Source: Modestobacter roseus
GTDB lineage: Bacteria > Actinomycetota > Actinomycetes > Mycobacteriales > Geodermatophilaceae
Direction of reading: 5' to 3'
DNA length: 64,000 bases
Assembly (NCBI RefSeq): GCF_007994135.1
Contig: NZ_VLKF01000001.1
Location: 682,001 to 746,000, forward strand
Part shown: in pieces, positions 1 to 10,480 of the stretch
Position numbering within the stretch: position 1 is the stretch's first letter
Layout: the number at the start of each line of letters is the position of its first letter
The notes under the pieces: model-generated
The model's input: the letters and a program-made list of their open reading frames with translations, nothing else
Told to the model about the DNA's origin: nothing
Database searches by the model: none
Made by a program: the position numbers and the translations under genes

Positions 1-1
1 C

Positions 2-394
2 GAGATCGACGACGAGCACGACGCCGTGCAGCGCCCACCCGTCGAGGAGCTCGAGGACGGGTCGGTGCGGATCACCGCCCGGCTGCCGGTCGAGGACCTC
101 GCCGACCTGTTCAAGGTCGAGCTGCCCGACGACGACGGCGTGGAGACCGTGGGCGGGCTGCTGGCCCGGGAGATCGGCATGGTGCCGATCGAGGGGTCGG
201 CCGCCGAGGTCGGCGGGCTGCACCTGCTGGCGGAGAGCACCGGCGGGCGGCGCAACCAGATCGACACCATCCTGGTCAACCGGGTGCCCGAGCCCGGCTC
301 GGACGACGACCGGGAGGCCGAGGACGCCGTCGAGCCCGAGGGGCGCGGCGCCACCGCCGTCCGGCAGTCGGAGCCGGCCGCTGCCGAGTCGTGA
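2..394 (+). CDS. CorC/HlyC family protein, C-terminal part (5' end outside window)
   Basis: The frame is open from the window edge, so the start lies upstream; 130 residues remain. They match the transporter-associated C-terminal domain of CorC/HlyC hemolysin-family proteins: an acidic GEID-like lead-in, the DGS-like turn, a segment ending in GLLAREIGMVPIEGS, and a closing block that usually contacts nucleotides or ions. The CBS pair and the N-terminal DUF21 membrane domain would lie upstream. These inner-membrane proteins are linked to Mg/Co efflux. In mycobacteria a homologue (Rv2366c) also sits just upstream of a deaminase-like gene and era, which supports the call. The tail after about residue 100 is acidic and low in complexity. 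Confidence 0.8.
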   Translation, partial: EIDDEHDAVQRPPVEELEDGSVRITARLPVEDLADLFKVELPDDDGVETVGGLLAREIGMVPIEGSAAEVGGLHLLAESTGGRRNQIDTILVNRVPEPGSDDDREAEDAVEPEGRGATAVRQSEPAAAES

Positions 395-416
395 CGGCGT
401 GGAATCCTGACGCCTC

Positions 417-755
417 GTGAGCGCCGCTGAGCTGGACCCCGAGGACGGAAAGCTGATCACCCTGGCCCGCTCCGCGCGCGGCCGCACGGGGGCGCCCGAG
501 GGGGCCGCCGTGCGGGACACCGACGGGCGCACCTACCTCGCGGCCACCGTGACGCTGCCCTCGCTGCGGCTGACCGCGCTGCAGGCCGCTGTCGCCGCGG
601 CCGTGTCCAGCGGGGTCGAGAGGCTGGAGGCCGCGGCCGTGGTCAGCGACGCCGAGTCGGTCGAGGCCGCCGGGCTCGCCGCGGTGCACGACCTCACCGC
701 CTCGGCGCCGGTGCTGCTGGCCGGCCCCGACGGCGTGGTCCGCGGCATCGCCTGA
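417..755 (+). CDS. cytidine deaminase-like protein
   Basis: This 112-residue protein starts at GTG, 22 bases after the CorC-like stop. It has the fold pattern of small cytidine deaminase-like proteins: an opening helix (LITLARSARGRTGAPEGAAV), then RDTDGRTYLAATV, then helices rich in alanine. The order CorC - this gene - era is the same as Rv2366c-Rv2365c-Rv2364c in mycobacteria. I do not see the canonical zinc motif pair (H/C-A-E and P-C-x-x-C); the protein has no cysteine at all, so it is probably not an active zinc deaminase. It may be a degenerate, non-catalytic family member. The function is unknown. Confidence 0.7.
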   Translation: MSAAELDPEDGKLITLARSARGRTGAPEGAAVRDTDGRTYLAATVTLPSLRLTALQAAVAAAVSSGVERLEAAAVVSDAESVEAAGLAAVHDLTASAPVLLAGPDGVVRGIA

Positions 756-768
756 CGCCCGCGGGGGT

Positions 769-850
769 TTGATCAGGTTCCCTGATCAACAGGCGTCCTC
801 CTGCACCAGCGTTGGTGCGGGAGGACGCATGTTGGTGCAGGGGGATGCCG
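769..850. repeat. structured repeat, copy 1 (palindrome plus hairpin, duplicated 3' arm)
   Basis: A perfect 9-bp inverted repeat around 3 bases (769-777/781-789, TTGATCAGG/CCTGATCAA) is followed by a 16-bp hairpin (793-808/813-828). A further partial copy of the hairpin's right arm lies at 832-849. Read on the other strand, nearly the same sequence recurs at 62793-62855. It lies between convergent genes. Confidence 0.75.
793..828. terminator. hairpin between convergent genes, likely bidirectional terminator
   Basis: The left arm GCGTCCTCCTGCACCA pairs with 813-828 through 16 base pairs (one G-T) around a 4-base loop. It lies between the stop of the deaminase-like gene (755) and the stop of the minus-strand membrane gene (887). 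There is no clear U-run, as is usual in GC-rich actinomycetes. Confidence 0.6.
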
Positions 851-886
851 CTCCCGGCGCAGGGGCAGTCCCGGGCAGCGGCGGCG

Positions 887-1483
887 TCAGGGCAGCGGGC
901 GGCCCAGGGCGTCGGCGAAGGCCTCGGGGTCGCGCACCCGCACGGTGAACGCCTCCTCGGTCAGCCCGTCCATGCCCAGGTGCCGGACGCTGACCCGGGT
1001 GCGACCCGGCCACCAGCCACCGCGGCGGCGGGCCTTCGGCCAGCCGGCCGGCGGGGCGCCGACCACCACCTCCTGGACCAGCACCCGCGGGACGACGCGG
1101 AACACCGACACCTGCCGGAGCCCGGCGATGTCGGTGGACACCCCGAAGTCGGAGACGGTCAGCCGGCCGGTGGACCCGGCGACCACCAGCGCGCCCAGCG
1201 CCAGGGCGATCGGCAGCTCGCCGGCCATCGCCGAGGCGCCGTCCCGCCAGGCGATGGCGCCGAGCCAGAGGGCGACGCCCAGCACCGTGAGCCCGAGCAC
1301 CAGCGGGCCGGCCGGGTCGTACTGCCAGTAGCGCAGCGGGGCGGGGGTGACCGTGACCGAGCGCTTCGGGCCGCGGGCGGCGACGTAGCCGTAGCTGGTG
1401 ACCTGCGTGACGTGCCGCTCGCGGTCGCGGGCGGCCGTCACCACGAGCGGCTCACCCTGTTCACGTCGGGACCGGGGGGACAT
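887..1483 (-). CDS. membrane protein of unknown function (two TM segments, PH-like tail)
   Basis: This gene encodes 198 residues from an ATG at 1483; a GTG about 17 codons further in is an alternative start. After a charged N-terminus, two hydrophobic stretches follow (about residues 57-78, VLGLTVLGVALWLGAIAW, and 84-105). The soluble C-terminal half is rich in beta strands and contains LTVSDFGVSTDIAGLRQVSVFRV in two adjoining parts, resembling the bPH or DUF3093-type membrane proteins of actinomycetes. I cannot assign a role. It runs away from era with 60 bases between the two starts, so the two share a promoter region. Confidence 0.6.
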   Translation of the reverse strand: MSPRSRREQGEPLVVTAARDRERHVTQVTSYGYVAARGPKRSVTVTPAPLRYWQYDPAGPLVLGLTVLGVALWLGAIAWRDGASAMAGELPIALALGALVVAGSTGRLTVSDFGVSTDIAGLRQVSVFRVVPRVLVQEVVVGAPPAGWPKARRRGGWWPGRTRVSVRHLGMDGLTEEAFTVRVRDPEAFADALGRPLP

Positions 1484-1543
1484 GTGCCCATGATCGCAGC
1501 CGCCCGCACCGGGCTGTCGGTGCGCAGTGGGACACTGACCGGC

Positions 1544-2461
1544 GTGACCGACACCGACCAGCCGCCCTACCGCAGCGGCTTCGCCTGCCTGGTGGGCCGG
1601 CCCAACGCCGGCAAGACCACGCTGACGAACGCCCTGGTGGGGGAGAAGGTCGGCATCGTCAGCAACCGGCCGCAGACCACCCGGCACGCCATCCGCGGCG
1701 TCGTGCACCGGCCCGCCGGGCAGCTCGTGCTCGTCGACACCCCCGGCCTGCACAAGCCCAAGAGCCTGCTGGGCAAGCGGCTCAACGACGTCGTCCGCGA
1801 CACGTTGTCCGAGGTCGACGTCATCGTCTTCTGCATCCCGGCCGACCAGCCCGTCGGCGCCGGTGACGCGTTCATCGCCCGGCAGCTCAAGGAGGTCACC
1901 ACCCCGATCGTGCTGGTGGTGACCAAGACCGACGCGGCCGGCAAGAAGCAGGTCACCGAGCAGCTGGTCGCGGCCAGCAAGCTGGTGGAGGCGCGCGAGA
2001 TCGTGCCCGTGAGCGCCGTCGCCGGTGACCAGGTCGAGCTGCTGGAGGACCTGCTGATCGGCCTGCTGCCCGAGGGGCCGCCGATGTACCCCGACGAGCA
2101 GACCACCGACGAGGACGTCGAGCGCCAGATCGCCGAGCTGGTGCGCGAGGCGGCGCTGGAGAAGGTGCGCCAGGAGGTGCCGCACTCCCTCGCCGTCACC
2201 GTCGAGGAGATCATCCGCAAGCCCGACCCCCGCGACCCCGACGCGGTGTTCACCGAGATCCACGCGCTGCTGCACATCGAGCGCCCCAGCCAGAAGCCGA
2301 TGCTGCTGGGCAAGGGCGGGCAGACGATCAAGGCGATCGGCAGCGAGGCCCGGGTCGGGCTGGAGACGCTGCTGGGGGGCCGGGTGCACCTCGACCTGCA
2401 CGTCACGGTGCTGGGGGAGTGGCAGGACGACCCGAAGAAGCTCAACCGGCTCGGCTACTGA
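1544..2461 (+). CDS. era: GTPase Era
   Basis: Era is an essential GTPase that binds the 3' end of 16S rRNA and helps 30S subunit maturation. The 305-residue protein shows G1 GRPNAGKTT (about residues 18-26), the switch stretch SNRPQTTRHAIRG, G3 DTPG, G4 TKTD and a C-terminal KH domain with the GKGGQTIKAIG loop. Length and domain order are normal. I chose the GTG at 1544 because the product then starts just before the conserved RSGFACLVGRPNAGK stretch and because GACACT lies exactly 7 bases upstream, the leaderless geometry seen at other genes here. An ATG at 1490 would add 18 residues. recO follows after a short duplicated segment. Confidence 0.95.
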   Translation: MTDTDQPPYRSGFACLVGRPNAGKTTLTNALVGEKVGIVSNRPQTTRHAIRGVVHRPAGQLVLVDTPGLHKPKSLLGKRLNDVVRDTLSEVDVIVFCIPADQPVGAGDAFIARQLKEVTTPIVLVVTKTDAAGKKQVTEQLVAASKLVEAREIVPVSAVAGDQVELLEDLLIGLLPEGPPMYPDEQTTDEDVERQIAELVREAALEKVRQEVPHSLAVTVEEIIRKPDPRDPDAVFTEIHALLHIERPSQKPMLLGKGGQTIKAIGSEARVGLETLLGGRVHLDLHVTVLGEWQDDPKKLNRLGY

Positions 2462-2560
2462 GGCGGCGGGCGAGTGAGCATCGCAGTGAGCGCCAGCGAC
2501 CGAGGAGCGGAGCGATCCGTCGCCGGGGACACGGCTACTGAGGCGGCGGGCGAGTGAGCA
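2452..2560 (+). repeat. 29-bp direct duplication around a 51-bp insert at the era/recO junction
   Basis: Bases 2452-2480 and 2532-2560 are identical over 29 bases and include the era stop context and the recO start context. The 51 bases between them (2481-2531) read AGCGCCAGCGACCGAGGAGC-like, a sequence type common in actinomycete intergenic DNA. The first copy holds a decoy GTG (2474) that opens a 27-codon frame ending near the true recO start. Confidence 0.8.
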
Positions 2561-3351
2561 CCACACCGCAGTCGCTGTACCGCGACGAGGGGATCGTCCT
2601 GCGCACCCAGAAGCTGGGTGAGGCCGACCGGATCGTCACCGTGCTCACCCGGCGCACCGGCAAGGTGCGCGCGGTGGCCAAGGGCGTGCGCCGCACCAAG
2701 AGCAAGTTCGGCGCCCGGCTCGAGCCGTTCAGCCACGTCGACCTGCAGCTCTACACCGGCCGGAACCTCGACGTGGTGAGCCAGGCCGAGTCGATCCGCG
2801 CCTACGGCCCCGCCGTCGTCGGCGACTACCGCGCCTACACCGCGGGGACGGCGGTGCTGGAGACCGCCGACCGGCTGACGGTGGAGGAGAAGGAGCCCGC
2901 GCTGCGGATGTTCCTGCTCGTCGTCGGGGCGCTGCGCACCCTCGCCGAGGGGACCAAGCCGCCACCGTTGGTGCTCGACGCGTTCCTGCTGCGCGCCATG
3001 TCGGTGGCCGGCTGGGAGCCCGCGCTGGGTGACTGCGCGCGGTGTGGCGAAGAGGGGCCGCACCGGCACTTCTCCGTCCCGGCGGGCGGCACCGTCTGCC
3101 CGGCCTGCCGCCCCACCGGCTCGGCGATGCCCAGCCCGGTGACCGTCGAGCTGCTGGAGGCGTTGTTGACCGGTGACTGGGGCCGGGCCGAGGCCAGCCA
3201 GGGCATCAACCGGCGGGAGGGCAGTGGCCTGGTCGCGGCGATGCTGCAGTGGCACCTGGAGCGCGGGCTGCGCTCGCTGCCGCTGGTCGACCGCACCGAG
3301 GCGCCCCGCCCCGTCGTGGCCACCGCCTCCCCTGTCGAGGTCGCTCCGTGA
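2554..3351 (+). CDS. recO: DNA repair protein RecO
   Basis: RecO anneals single strands and loads RecA in the RecFOR gap-repair pathway. The 265-residue protein has the N-terminal OB fold ([20 protein letters not shown], then [17 protein letters not shown]) and a helical C-terminal domain with a four-cysteine zinc finger, CARCGE and CPACRP, at about residues 163-193. Length is typical. The GTG start is in the second copy of the duplicated junction sequence; the first copy runs into a stop. The stop overlaps the uppS start (GTGA), so the two genes are translationally coupled. Confidence 0.95.
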   Translation: MSTTPQSLYRDEGIVLRTQKLGEADRIVTVLTRRTGKVRAVAKGVRRTKSKFGARLEPFSHVDLQLYTGRNLDVVSQAESIRAYGPAVVGDYRAYTAGTAVLETADRLTVEEKEPALRMFLLVVGALRTLAEGTKPPPLVLDAFLLRAMSVAGWEPALGDCARCGEEGPHRHFSVPAGGTVCPACRPTGSAMPSPVTVELLEALLTGDWGRAEASQGINRREGSGLVAAMLQWHLERGLRSLPLVDRTEAPRPVVATASPVEVAP

Positions 3352-4112
3352 GGCGTGAGGTGAAGGCGCCGAACCCGCACCCCTCCGGGGTCACCCCGCC
3401 GGCGATCCCGGCCGACAAGGTGCCGGGCCACGTCGCGATCGTGATGGACGGCAACGGCCGCTGGGCGAAGCAGCGCGGGTTGCCGCGCACCGCCGGGCAC
3501 GAGGCCGGCGAGGCCTCGTTGTTCGACTGCGTCGAGGGCGCGATCGAGCTGGGCATCGGGGCGATCAGCGCCTACGCCTTCTCCACGGAGAACTGGCGGC
3601 GCAGCCCGGAGGAGGTCCGCTTCCTGATGGGCTTCAACCGCGACGTGATCCGCCGCCGCCGCGACGAGATGCACGAGCTCGGCGTGCGGGTGCGCTGGGC
3701 GGGCCGACGGCCACGGCTGTGGCGGTCGGTGATCAAGGAGCTCGAGGTCGCCGAGGAGCTGACCCGCGACAACGACGTCCTGACCCTGACCATGTGCGTC
3801 AACTACGGCGGCCGGGCGGAGATCGCCGACGCCGCGGCTGCGATCGCCCGCGAGGTCGCCGCCGGCCGGATCAAGCCGGACAAGGTCGACGAGGAGACCG
3901 TCGCCCGGTTCCTCGACGAGCCGGACATGCCCGACGTCGACCTGTTCGTGCGCAGCTCGGGGGAGAACCGCACCAGCAACTTCCTGCTGTGGCAGTCCGC
4001 CTACGCCGAGCTGGTCTTCCTGGACACCCTGTGGCCGGACTTCGACCGCCGGCACCTGTGGCAGGCCTGCGAGGAGTACGCCAGCCGCCAGCGCCGGTTC
4101 GGCAGCGCTTAG
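3348..4112 (+). CDS. uppS: isoprenyl transferase (undecaprenyl diphosphate synthase family)
   Basis: This cis-prenyltransferase extends an allylic diphosphate with isopentenyl diphosphate to make the polyprenyl carrier for cell-wall synthesis. The 254-residue product has the hallmark [13 protein letters not shown] (catalytic Asp), the [12 protein letters not shown] stretch and the closing [20 protein letters not shown] substrate-binding motif. The start at GTG 3348 overlaps the recO stop; longer in-frame starts inside recO would add an Arg/Pro-rich tail and are unlikely. Chain length of the product (decaprenyl or other) cannot be read from sequence alone; the mycobacterial syntenic gene is Rv2361c. 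Confidence 0.93.
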   Translation: MRREVKAPNPHPSGVTPPAIPADKVPGHVAIVMDGNGRWAKQRGLPRTAGHEAGEASLFDCVEGAIELGIGAISAYAFSTENWRRSPEEVRFLMGFNRDVIRRRRDEMHELGVRVRWAGRRPRLWRSVIKELEVAEELTRDNDVLTLTMCVNYGGRAEIADAAAAIAREVAAGRIKPDKVDEETVARFLDEPDMPDVDLFVRSSGENRTSNFLLWQSAYAELVFLDTLWPDFDRRHLWQACEEYASRQRRFGSA

Positions 4113-4113
4113 C

Positions 4114-4168
4114 GGCCCCCGTGCAGGGCCCCGCTGCGAGCGTGGGAGCAGTGGGGGCACGGGGGTCC
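4114..4168. terminator. bidirectional terminator between uppS and zur
   Basis: GGCCCCCGTGC (4114-4124) pairs with GCACGGGGGTC (4157-4167). Inside it CCCCGCTGC pairs with GCAGTGGGG, giving a long interrupted stem between two convergent genes. Confidence 0.6.
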
Positions 4169-4172
4169 TTCA

Positions 4173-4565
4173 TCAGCCGCGGCCGGCGGTGCGGCAGGCC
4201 TCGCAGGTGCCCATGATCTCCAGGGTGTGGCTGACGTCGGAGAAGCCGTGCTCGCCGGCGACCCGGTCGGCCCACTGCTCCACCGCCGGGCCGGCCACCT
4301 CCACCGTGCGCCCGCACGAGCGGCAGACCAGGTGGTGGTGGTGCTGGGTGGAGCACCGGCGGTACAGCGCCTCGCCGGAGTCGGTGCGGATCGAGTCGAG
4401 CTCGCCGTCGTCGGCCAGCGCCTGCACGGCCCGGTAGACCGTCGACAGCCCGACCGTGTCACCGGCGGTGCGCAGCTGGGCGTGCACCTCCTGCGCGCTG
4501 TGGAAGCCCTCGAGGGAGTCGAAGGCGGCGGCGACGGCGGCGCGCTGGCGGGTGGTGCGGGCCAT
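4173..4565 (-). CDS. zur: Fur-family zinc uptake regulator (Zur-like)
   Basis: A 130-residue winged-helix metalloregulator. The helix-turn-helix region ends in VGLSTVYRAVQAL, the Fur-family recognition helix. The metal sites are visible: CSTQHHHHLVC with the histidine run, the first structural pair CRSCG and the second pair CEAC near the C-terminus. It overlaps the upstream ArsR-type gene by one base, matching the smtB-furB pair of mycobacteria, which is why I prefer Zur over Fur or PerR. A Zur-box-like palindrome lies upstream of the operon (4978-4992), so autoregulation by zinc is likely. The metal itself is inferred from synteny. Confidence 0.85.
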   Translation of the reverse strand: MARTTRQRAAVAAAFDSLEGFHSAQEVHAQLRTAGDTVGLSTVYRAVQALADDGELDSIRTDSGEALYRRCSTQHHHHLVCRSCGRTVEVAGPAVEQWADRVAGEHGFSDVSHTLEIMGTCEACRTAGRG

Positions 4566-4957
4566 CAGGCGTGCTCCTCGGTGTTCTGCCGGGTCGCGGT
4601 CGCCGCCGGCTCCGCGGGCGCCGACCGGTGGGCGGCCGTGTCCCGGTGCGCCGCATGGGCGATCGCGTCCCGCACGATGTGCGCCACGTGCCCGTCGACG
4701 AGCCGGTAGTCGACCTCCCGGTGCCGGCGCACACCGGTGACCAGGCCGGCGCCGCGCAGCACCCGCAGGTGCTGGGAGACCAGCGGCTGCGGCACCCCGA
4801 GGGCGTCGACCAGCTGGTGCACGCAGCGGGAACCGTGCTCGTCGAGCAGGGCCACGATGGACAGCCGGAGCGGGAAGGCCAGCGCGGTGAGCAGCTCGCT
4901 GGCGGCCAGCACGTCGGCGGGGACGGTCCGGCTGGGGGTGGTGACGGCCACGGACAT
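4565..4957 (-). CDS. ArsR/SmtB-family zinc-sensing repressor
   Basis: A 130-residue winged-helix repressor with the ArsR core LGVPQPLVSQHLRVLRGAGL and wing VTGVRRHREVDYRLV. The C-terminal helix carries DGHVAHIVRDAIAHAAH: Asp, His two residues later, then His at +11 and His at +14 from that, the spacing of the SmtB alpha5 zinc site (Asp104, His106, His117, Glu120 in SmtB, with His in the last place here). An alpha3-type cysteine motif is absent apart from the single Cys in CVHQ. Together with zur it forms a two-sensor zinc operon as in mycobacteria. Expression is probably under its own control and Zur. Confidence 0.85.
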   Translation of the reverse strand: MSVAVTTPSRTVPADVLAASELLTALAFPLRLSIVALLDEHGSRCVHQLVDALGVPQPLVSQHLRVLRGAGLVTGVRRHREVDYRLVDGHVAHIVRDAIAHAAHRDTAAHRSAPAEPAATATRQNTEEHA

Positions 4958-4977
4958 GACATCATCCTCCACGCACA

Positions 4978-4992
4978 TGAGAACGGTTGTCA
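4978..4992. promoter_or_regulatory. Zur-box-like operator
   Basis: TGAGAACGGTTGTCA fits TGA-n-AAC-n-GTT-n-TCA, the hyphenated dyad typical of actinobacterial Zur boxes. It lies 20 bases from the smtB start and 17 bases before the divergent monooxygenase-like gene, so it could serve both. Confidence 0.6.
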
Positions 4993-5008
4993 AACAACGG
5001 AGGTCGTC

Positions 5009-5284
5009 GTGTTCGCCGTCACCCGGTTGCGCGTCCCCGTCGACGACGTCCCGGCCCTGGCCGCCGCGGCGGCCGACCTGCTGGCGGTGCTGCGCGCCCG
5101 GCCCGGCTTCCGCGACGGCGCGGTGGGCCGGGCGGCGGACGACCCGGGGCTGCTCGCGCTCTGGACGTCGTGGGACGGCGTCGGCACCTACCGCCGGGCG
5201 CTGTCCGCCGCCGAGGTGAAGCTCGCCGGGGCGCCGGTGTGGGTGCACGCCCTGGACGAGCCCGGCGCCTACCTCACCGACTGA
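5009..5284 (+). CDS. antibiotic biosynthesis monooxygenase (ABM) domain protein
   Basis: A 91-residue protein of the dimeric alpha/beta-barrel fold: FAVTRLRVPVDD opening strand, a helix, the RPGFRDGAVGRAADDPGLLAL hairpin (split here at 20 residues) and a WTSWDGVGTYRRAL segment, which is the usual ABM pattern. The GTG start is preceded by GGAGG at a suitable distance (4999-5003). It is divergent from the smtB-zur operon and shares its operator region, which suggests zinc-linked expression. ABM proteins range from quinone or haem monooxygenases to non-catalytic members; no specific substrate is evident. Confidence 0.75.
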   Translation: MFAVTRLRVPVDDVPALAAAAADLLAVLRARPGFRDGAVGRAADDPGLLALWTSWDGVGTYRRALSAAEVKLAGAPVWVHALDEPGAYLTD

Positions 5285-5291
5285 GCGCCGG

Positions 5292-7262
5292 TCAGGGCAG
5301 CTGGAACCGGGCGACCAGCCCGCGCAGCTCCTCGGTGATCCGGGCCAGGTCCGCGGCCGTGCCCCGGGTGCTCTCGGTCGAGGTCGCCGTCGAGGCGGTC
5401 GCCTCGGCAACCGAGCGGACGTCGTCGCTGACCCCCTCGGTGCCGTGCGCCGCCTGGGCGACGTTGCGGCTCATCTCCGCGGTCGTCGCGCTCTGCTCCT
5501 CCACCGCCGAGGCGATGGTCTGCTGGAAGTCGTTGACCTGCTCGACGATGCCGGCGATCCCGGAGATGGCGGCGGCCGCGCCGGCGGTGTCGGCCTGGAT
5601 CGCATCGACCCGCCGGGTGATGTCCTCGGTGGCCTGCTGGGTCTGCGCCGCCAGGTCCTTGACCTCGCCGGCCACCACGGCGAAGCCCTTGCCGGCCTCC
5701 CCGGCCCGGGCCGCCTCGATCGTCGCGTTGAGCGCCAGCAGGTTGGTCTGCTCGGCGATCGCGGTGATGACCGAGACCACCTCGCCGATCTGCCGCGAGG
5801 AGTCGCCCAGGCGGGCCACCGTGGCGGTGGTCTCCCGGGCCGCCTCGACCGCGGAGCCGCCCACCCGGGCGGCCTCGGACGTGCTGTGCGCGATCTCCCG
5901 GATGGAGGCGCCCATCTCCTCAGCACCTGCGGCCACCGTGCGCACGTTCTCGCTGACCACGTCGGTCGCTGCCCGCGCCCGGCCGGCCACCTCGGTGCCC
6001 CGGGCGGCGTCCCGGGCGACGTCGTCGGAGAGGTCGCGCAGCCGGTCGGAGGCGCCGGACAGGTCCCCGGTGCGCTCGCGCAGCGCCGAGAGCGCGCCGG
6101 CCACCTTCTCCAGCGACCGGTTGAGCGCCTGGGCGAGCGTGCGCACCTCGTCGGTGCCCGACTCCGGCAGCCTCGGCCGCAGGTCGCCGTCGGCGACCTG
6201 CTCCAGCGCGTCGACCGCGCGGTCCAGCGGCCGGGTGAGCGCCCGCGCGACCAGCAGGGCCACCGCGGTGACGACGACGGCGACCACCAGCGCCAGCAGC
6301 AGCACCGCGCGCAGCAGGGACGACGCCGGGGCGACGGCGTCGGCCAGCTCCTCGCTGAGCACCACGCCCCAGCCGTAGCCGGCGAACCCGAGGGCGCCCT
6401 GGGACGCCGACCAGCCGCGCACCTTCTCCACGCCGTCGCCGGTGCCGTCGGCGAGGTCGTCGGTGCCGTGTCCGGACTCGCCGTCGACCAGGGCGGCGGC
6501 CGCGGGCAGGCCGGCGGCCGCGAGGTCCAGCGACCCGCCGGCACCCGGGCCGACCAGCACCTGGCCGTCGCTGCGGAGCAGCTGCGCGGTGACGTCCAGC
6601 CCGCGGCCGGCCAGCCCGGCGACCTGCTCGTCCAGGATCTGGCCGATCACCCGGGGCACCGAGGCCCAGTTGACCCACAGCCGCTGCACGCTGCCGTCGG
6701 GGCCGTAGACCGGGGCGGCGAACACCAGCGTCGCGTCGTCCCGGCCGGTCGCCGCGGCCACCAGCGGGTCGACCTCGGGGTCCTGCACGTACGTCTGTCC
6801 TGGCTCGAGCGCCAGCGCCTCGGCGAACCAGGGGTAGCTGGACAGGTCCGCGCCCGCGTACGCGGAGGTCCCCACCGGCTCGCCGTCGCCGGTCACGCTG
6901 TTGCCCCCGACCACCCGGCCGGTCCGGTCGACGACGAGCAGGAGGTCGTAGATGACGTAGTTCGTGCTGTAGAAGTCCGCGGCCTCGGCGACCGTCGCCG
7001 GGTCGGCGGAGGCGTCGGGGTTGAAGGCGAAGGCCTGCACGTCGCCGTAGCGCTCGAACAGGTTGCGGTCGATCTTGTCGATCGTCGAGCGGGCCTCGCT
7101 CTGCAGCAGCTCGCCGGAGTTGCGCACCCAGTCGCCCTCGCTGCGCTGCCAGGCGAAGACGCCCAGGCCGACCAGCGGGAGGATCGTGCAGGCGGCGACG
7201 ACCAGGACCAGGAGCACGCGCAGGGAGCGCAGGCGGAGTGCGGTGACCAGGCGGTGGGTCAT
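5292..7262 (-). CDS. methyl-accepting chemotaxis protein
   Basis: A 656-residue chemoreceptor. TM1 spans about residues 14-38, followed by a periplasmic sensor of about 260 residues with a Cache-like pattern (YPWFAEALALEPGQTYVQDP, and a PVYGPDGSVQRLWVNW strand). TM2 lies at about 312-338 and leads into a HAMP domain (RALTRPLDRAVDALEQVADG). The cytoplasmic part holds the canonical signalling tip EQTNLLALNATIEAARAGEA and GKGFAVVAGEVKDLA. The C-terminus ends in FQLP and lacks the NWETF-type pentapeptide, so adaptation enzymes would have to be recruited otherwise. No che or fla gene lies in the window; signalling partners must be elsewhere. The Cache ligand cannot be predicted. Confidence 0.93.
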   Translation of the reverse strand: MTHRLVTALRLRSLRVLLVLVVAACTILPLVGLGVFAWQRSEGDWVRNSGELLQSEARSTIDKIDRNLFERYGDVQAFAFNPDASADPATVAEAADFYSTNYVIYDLLLVVDRTGRVVGGNSVTGDGEPVGTSAYAGADLSSYPWFAEALALEPGQTYVQDPEVDPLVAAATGRDDATLVFAAPVYGPDGSVQRLWVNWASVPRVIGQILDEQVAGLAGRGLDVTAQLLRSDGQVLVGPGAGGSLDLAAAGLPAAAALVDGESGHGTDDLADGTGDGVEKVRGWSASQGALGFAGYGWGVVLSEELADAVAPASSLLRAVLLLALVVAVVVTAVALLVARALTRPLDRAVDALEQVADGDLRPRLPESGTDEVRTLAQALNRSLEKVAGALSALRERTGDLSGASDRLRDLSDDVARDAARGTEVAGRARAATDVVSENVRTVAAGAEEMGASIREIAHSTSEAARVGGSAVEAARETTATVARLGDSSRQIGEVVSVITAIAEQTNLLALNATIEAARAGEAGKGFAVVAGEVKDLAAQTQQATEDITRRVDAIQADTAGAAAAISGIAGIVEQVNDFQQTIASAVEEQSATTAEMSRNVAQAAHGTEGVSDDVRSVAEATASTATSTESTRGTAADLARITEELRGLVARFQLP

Positions 7263-7401
7263 GGTTGGCCTCTCGGGCGGACGCGGGCGGCCAGCTCACC
7301 GGCCGTCCTCGTGCTGCCCATCGGCAGGCTGACCTGCGATGTTGACCCGTTCGGACCCGGCGGTCGGGACTCCCTCGATCCGGTACCACCCGGGCCCGTC
7401 G

Positions 7402-8919
<1,518 letters not shown>

Positions 8920-8968
8920 CTAACGTTCAAGGGTCCACCCCACCGACCGCCAGCCGGATGGAGCCTCC

Positions 8969-10381
<1,413 letters not shown>

Positions 10382-10394
10382 GGCCTGCTGCCGC

Positions 10395-10480
10395 CCGGGT
10401 CAACCCGGCTGGGGAGGGGTTGACCCGCGTGCGCACGCGGCTCAACCCCTCTCGGCTCGGGTCAACCCGCACGGGACGGA
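10395..10480 (+). repeat. palindromic element, downstream copy (overlaps 3' end of the AbiEi/DUF559 gene)
   Basis: A 34-bp palindrome (10416-10449, 16 of 17 pairs matching, centre GTGCGCAC) is flanked by GGGTCAACCC at 10397-10406 and 10459-10468. The stop codon of the minus-strand gene (10462-10464) lies inside the right flank. A near-identical element in the same orientation lies at 11666-11750. Confidence 0.85.
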
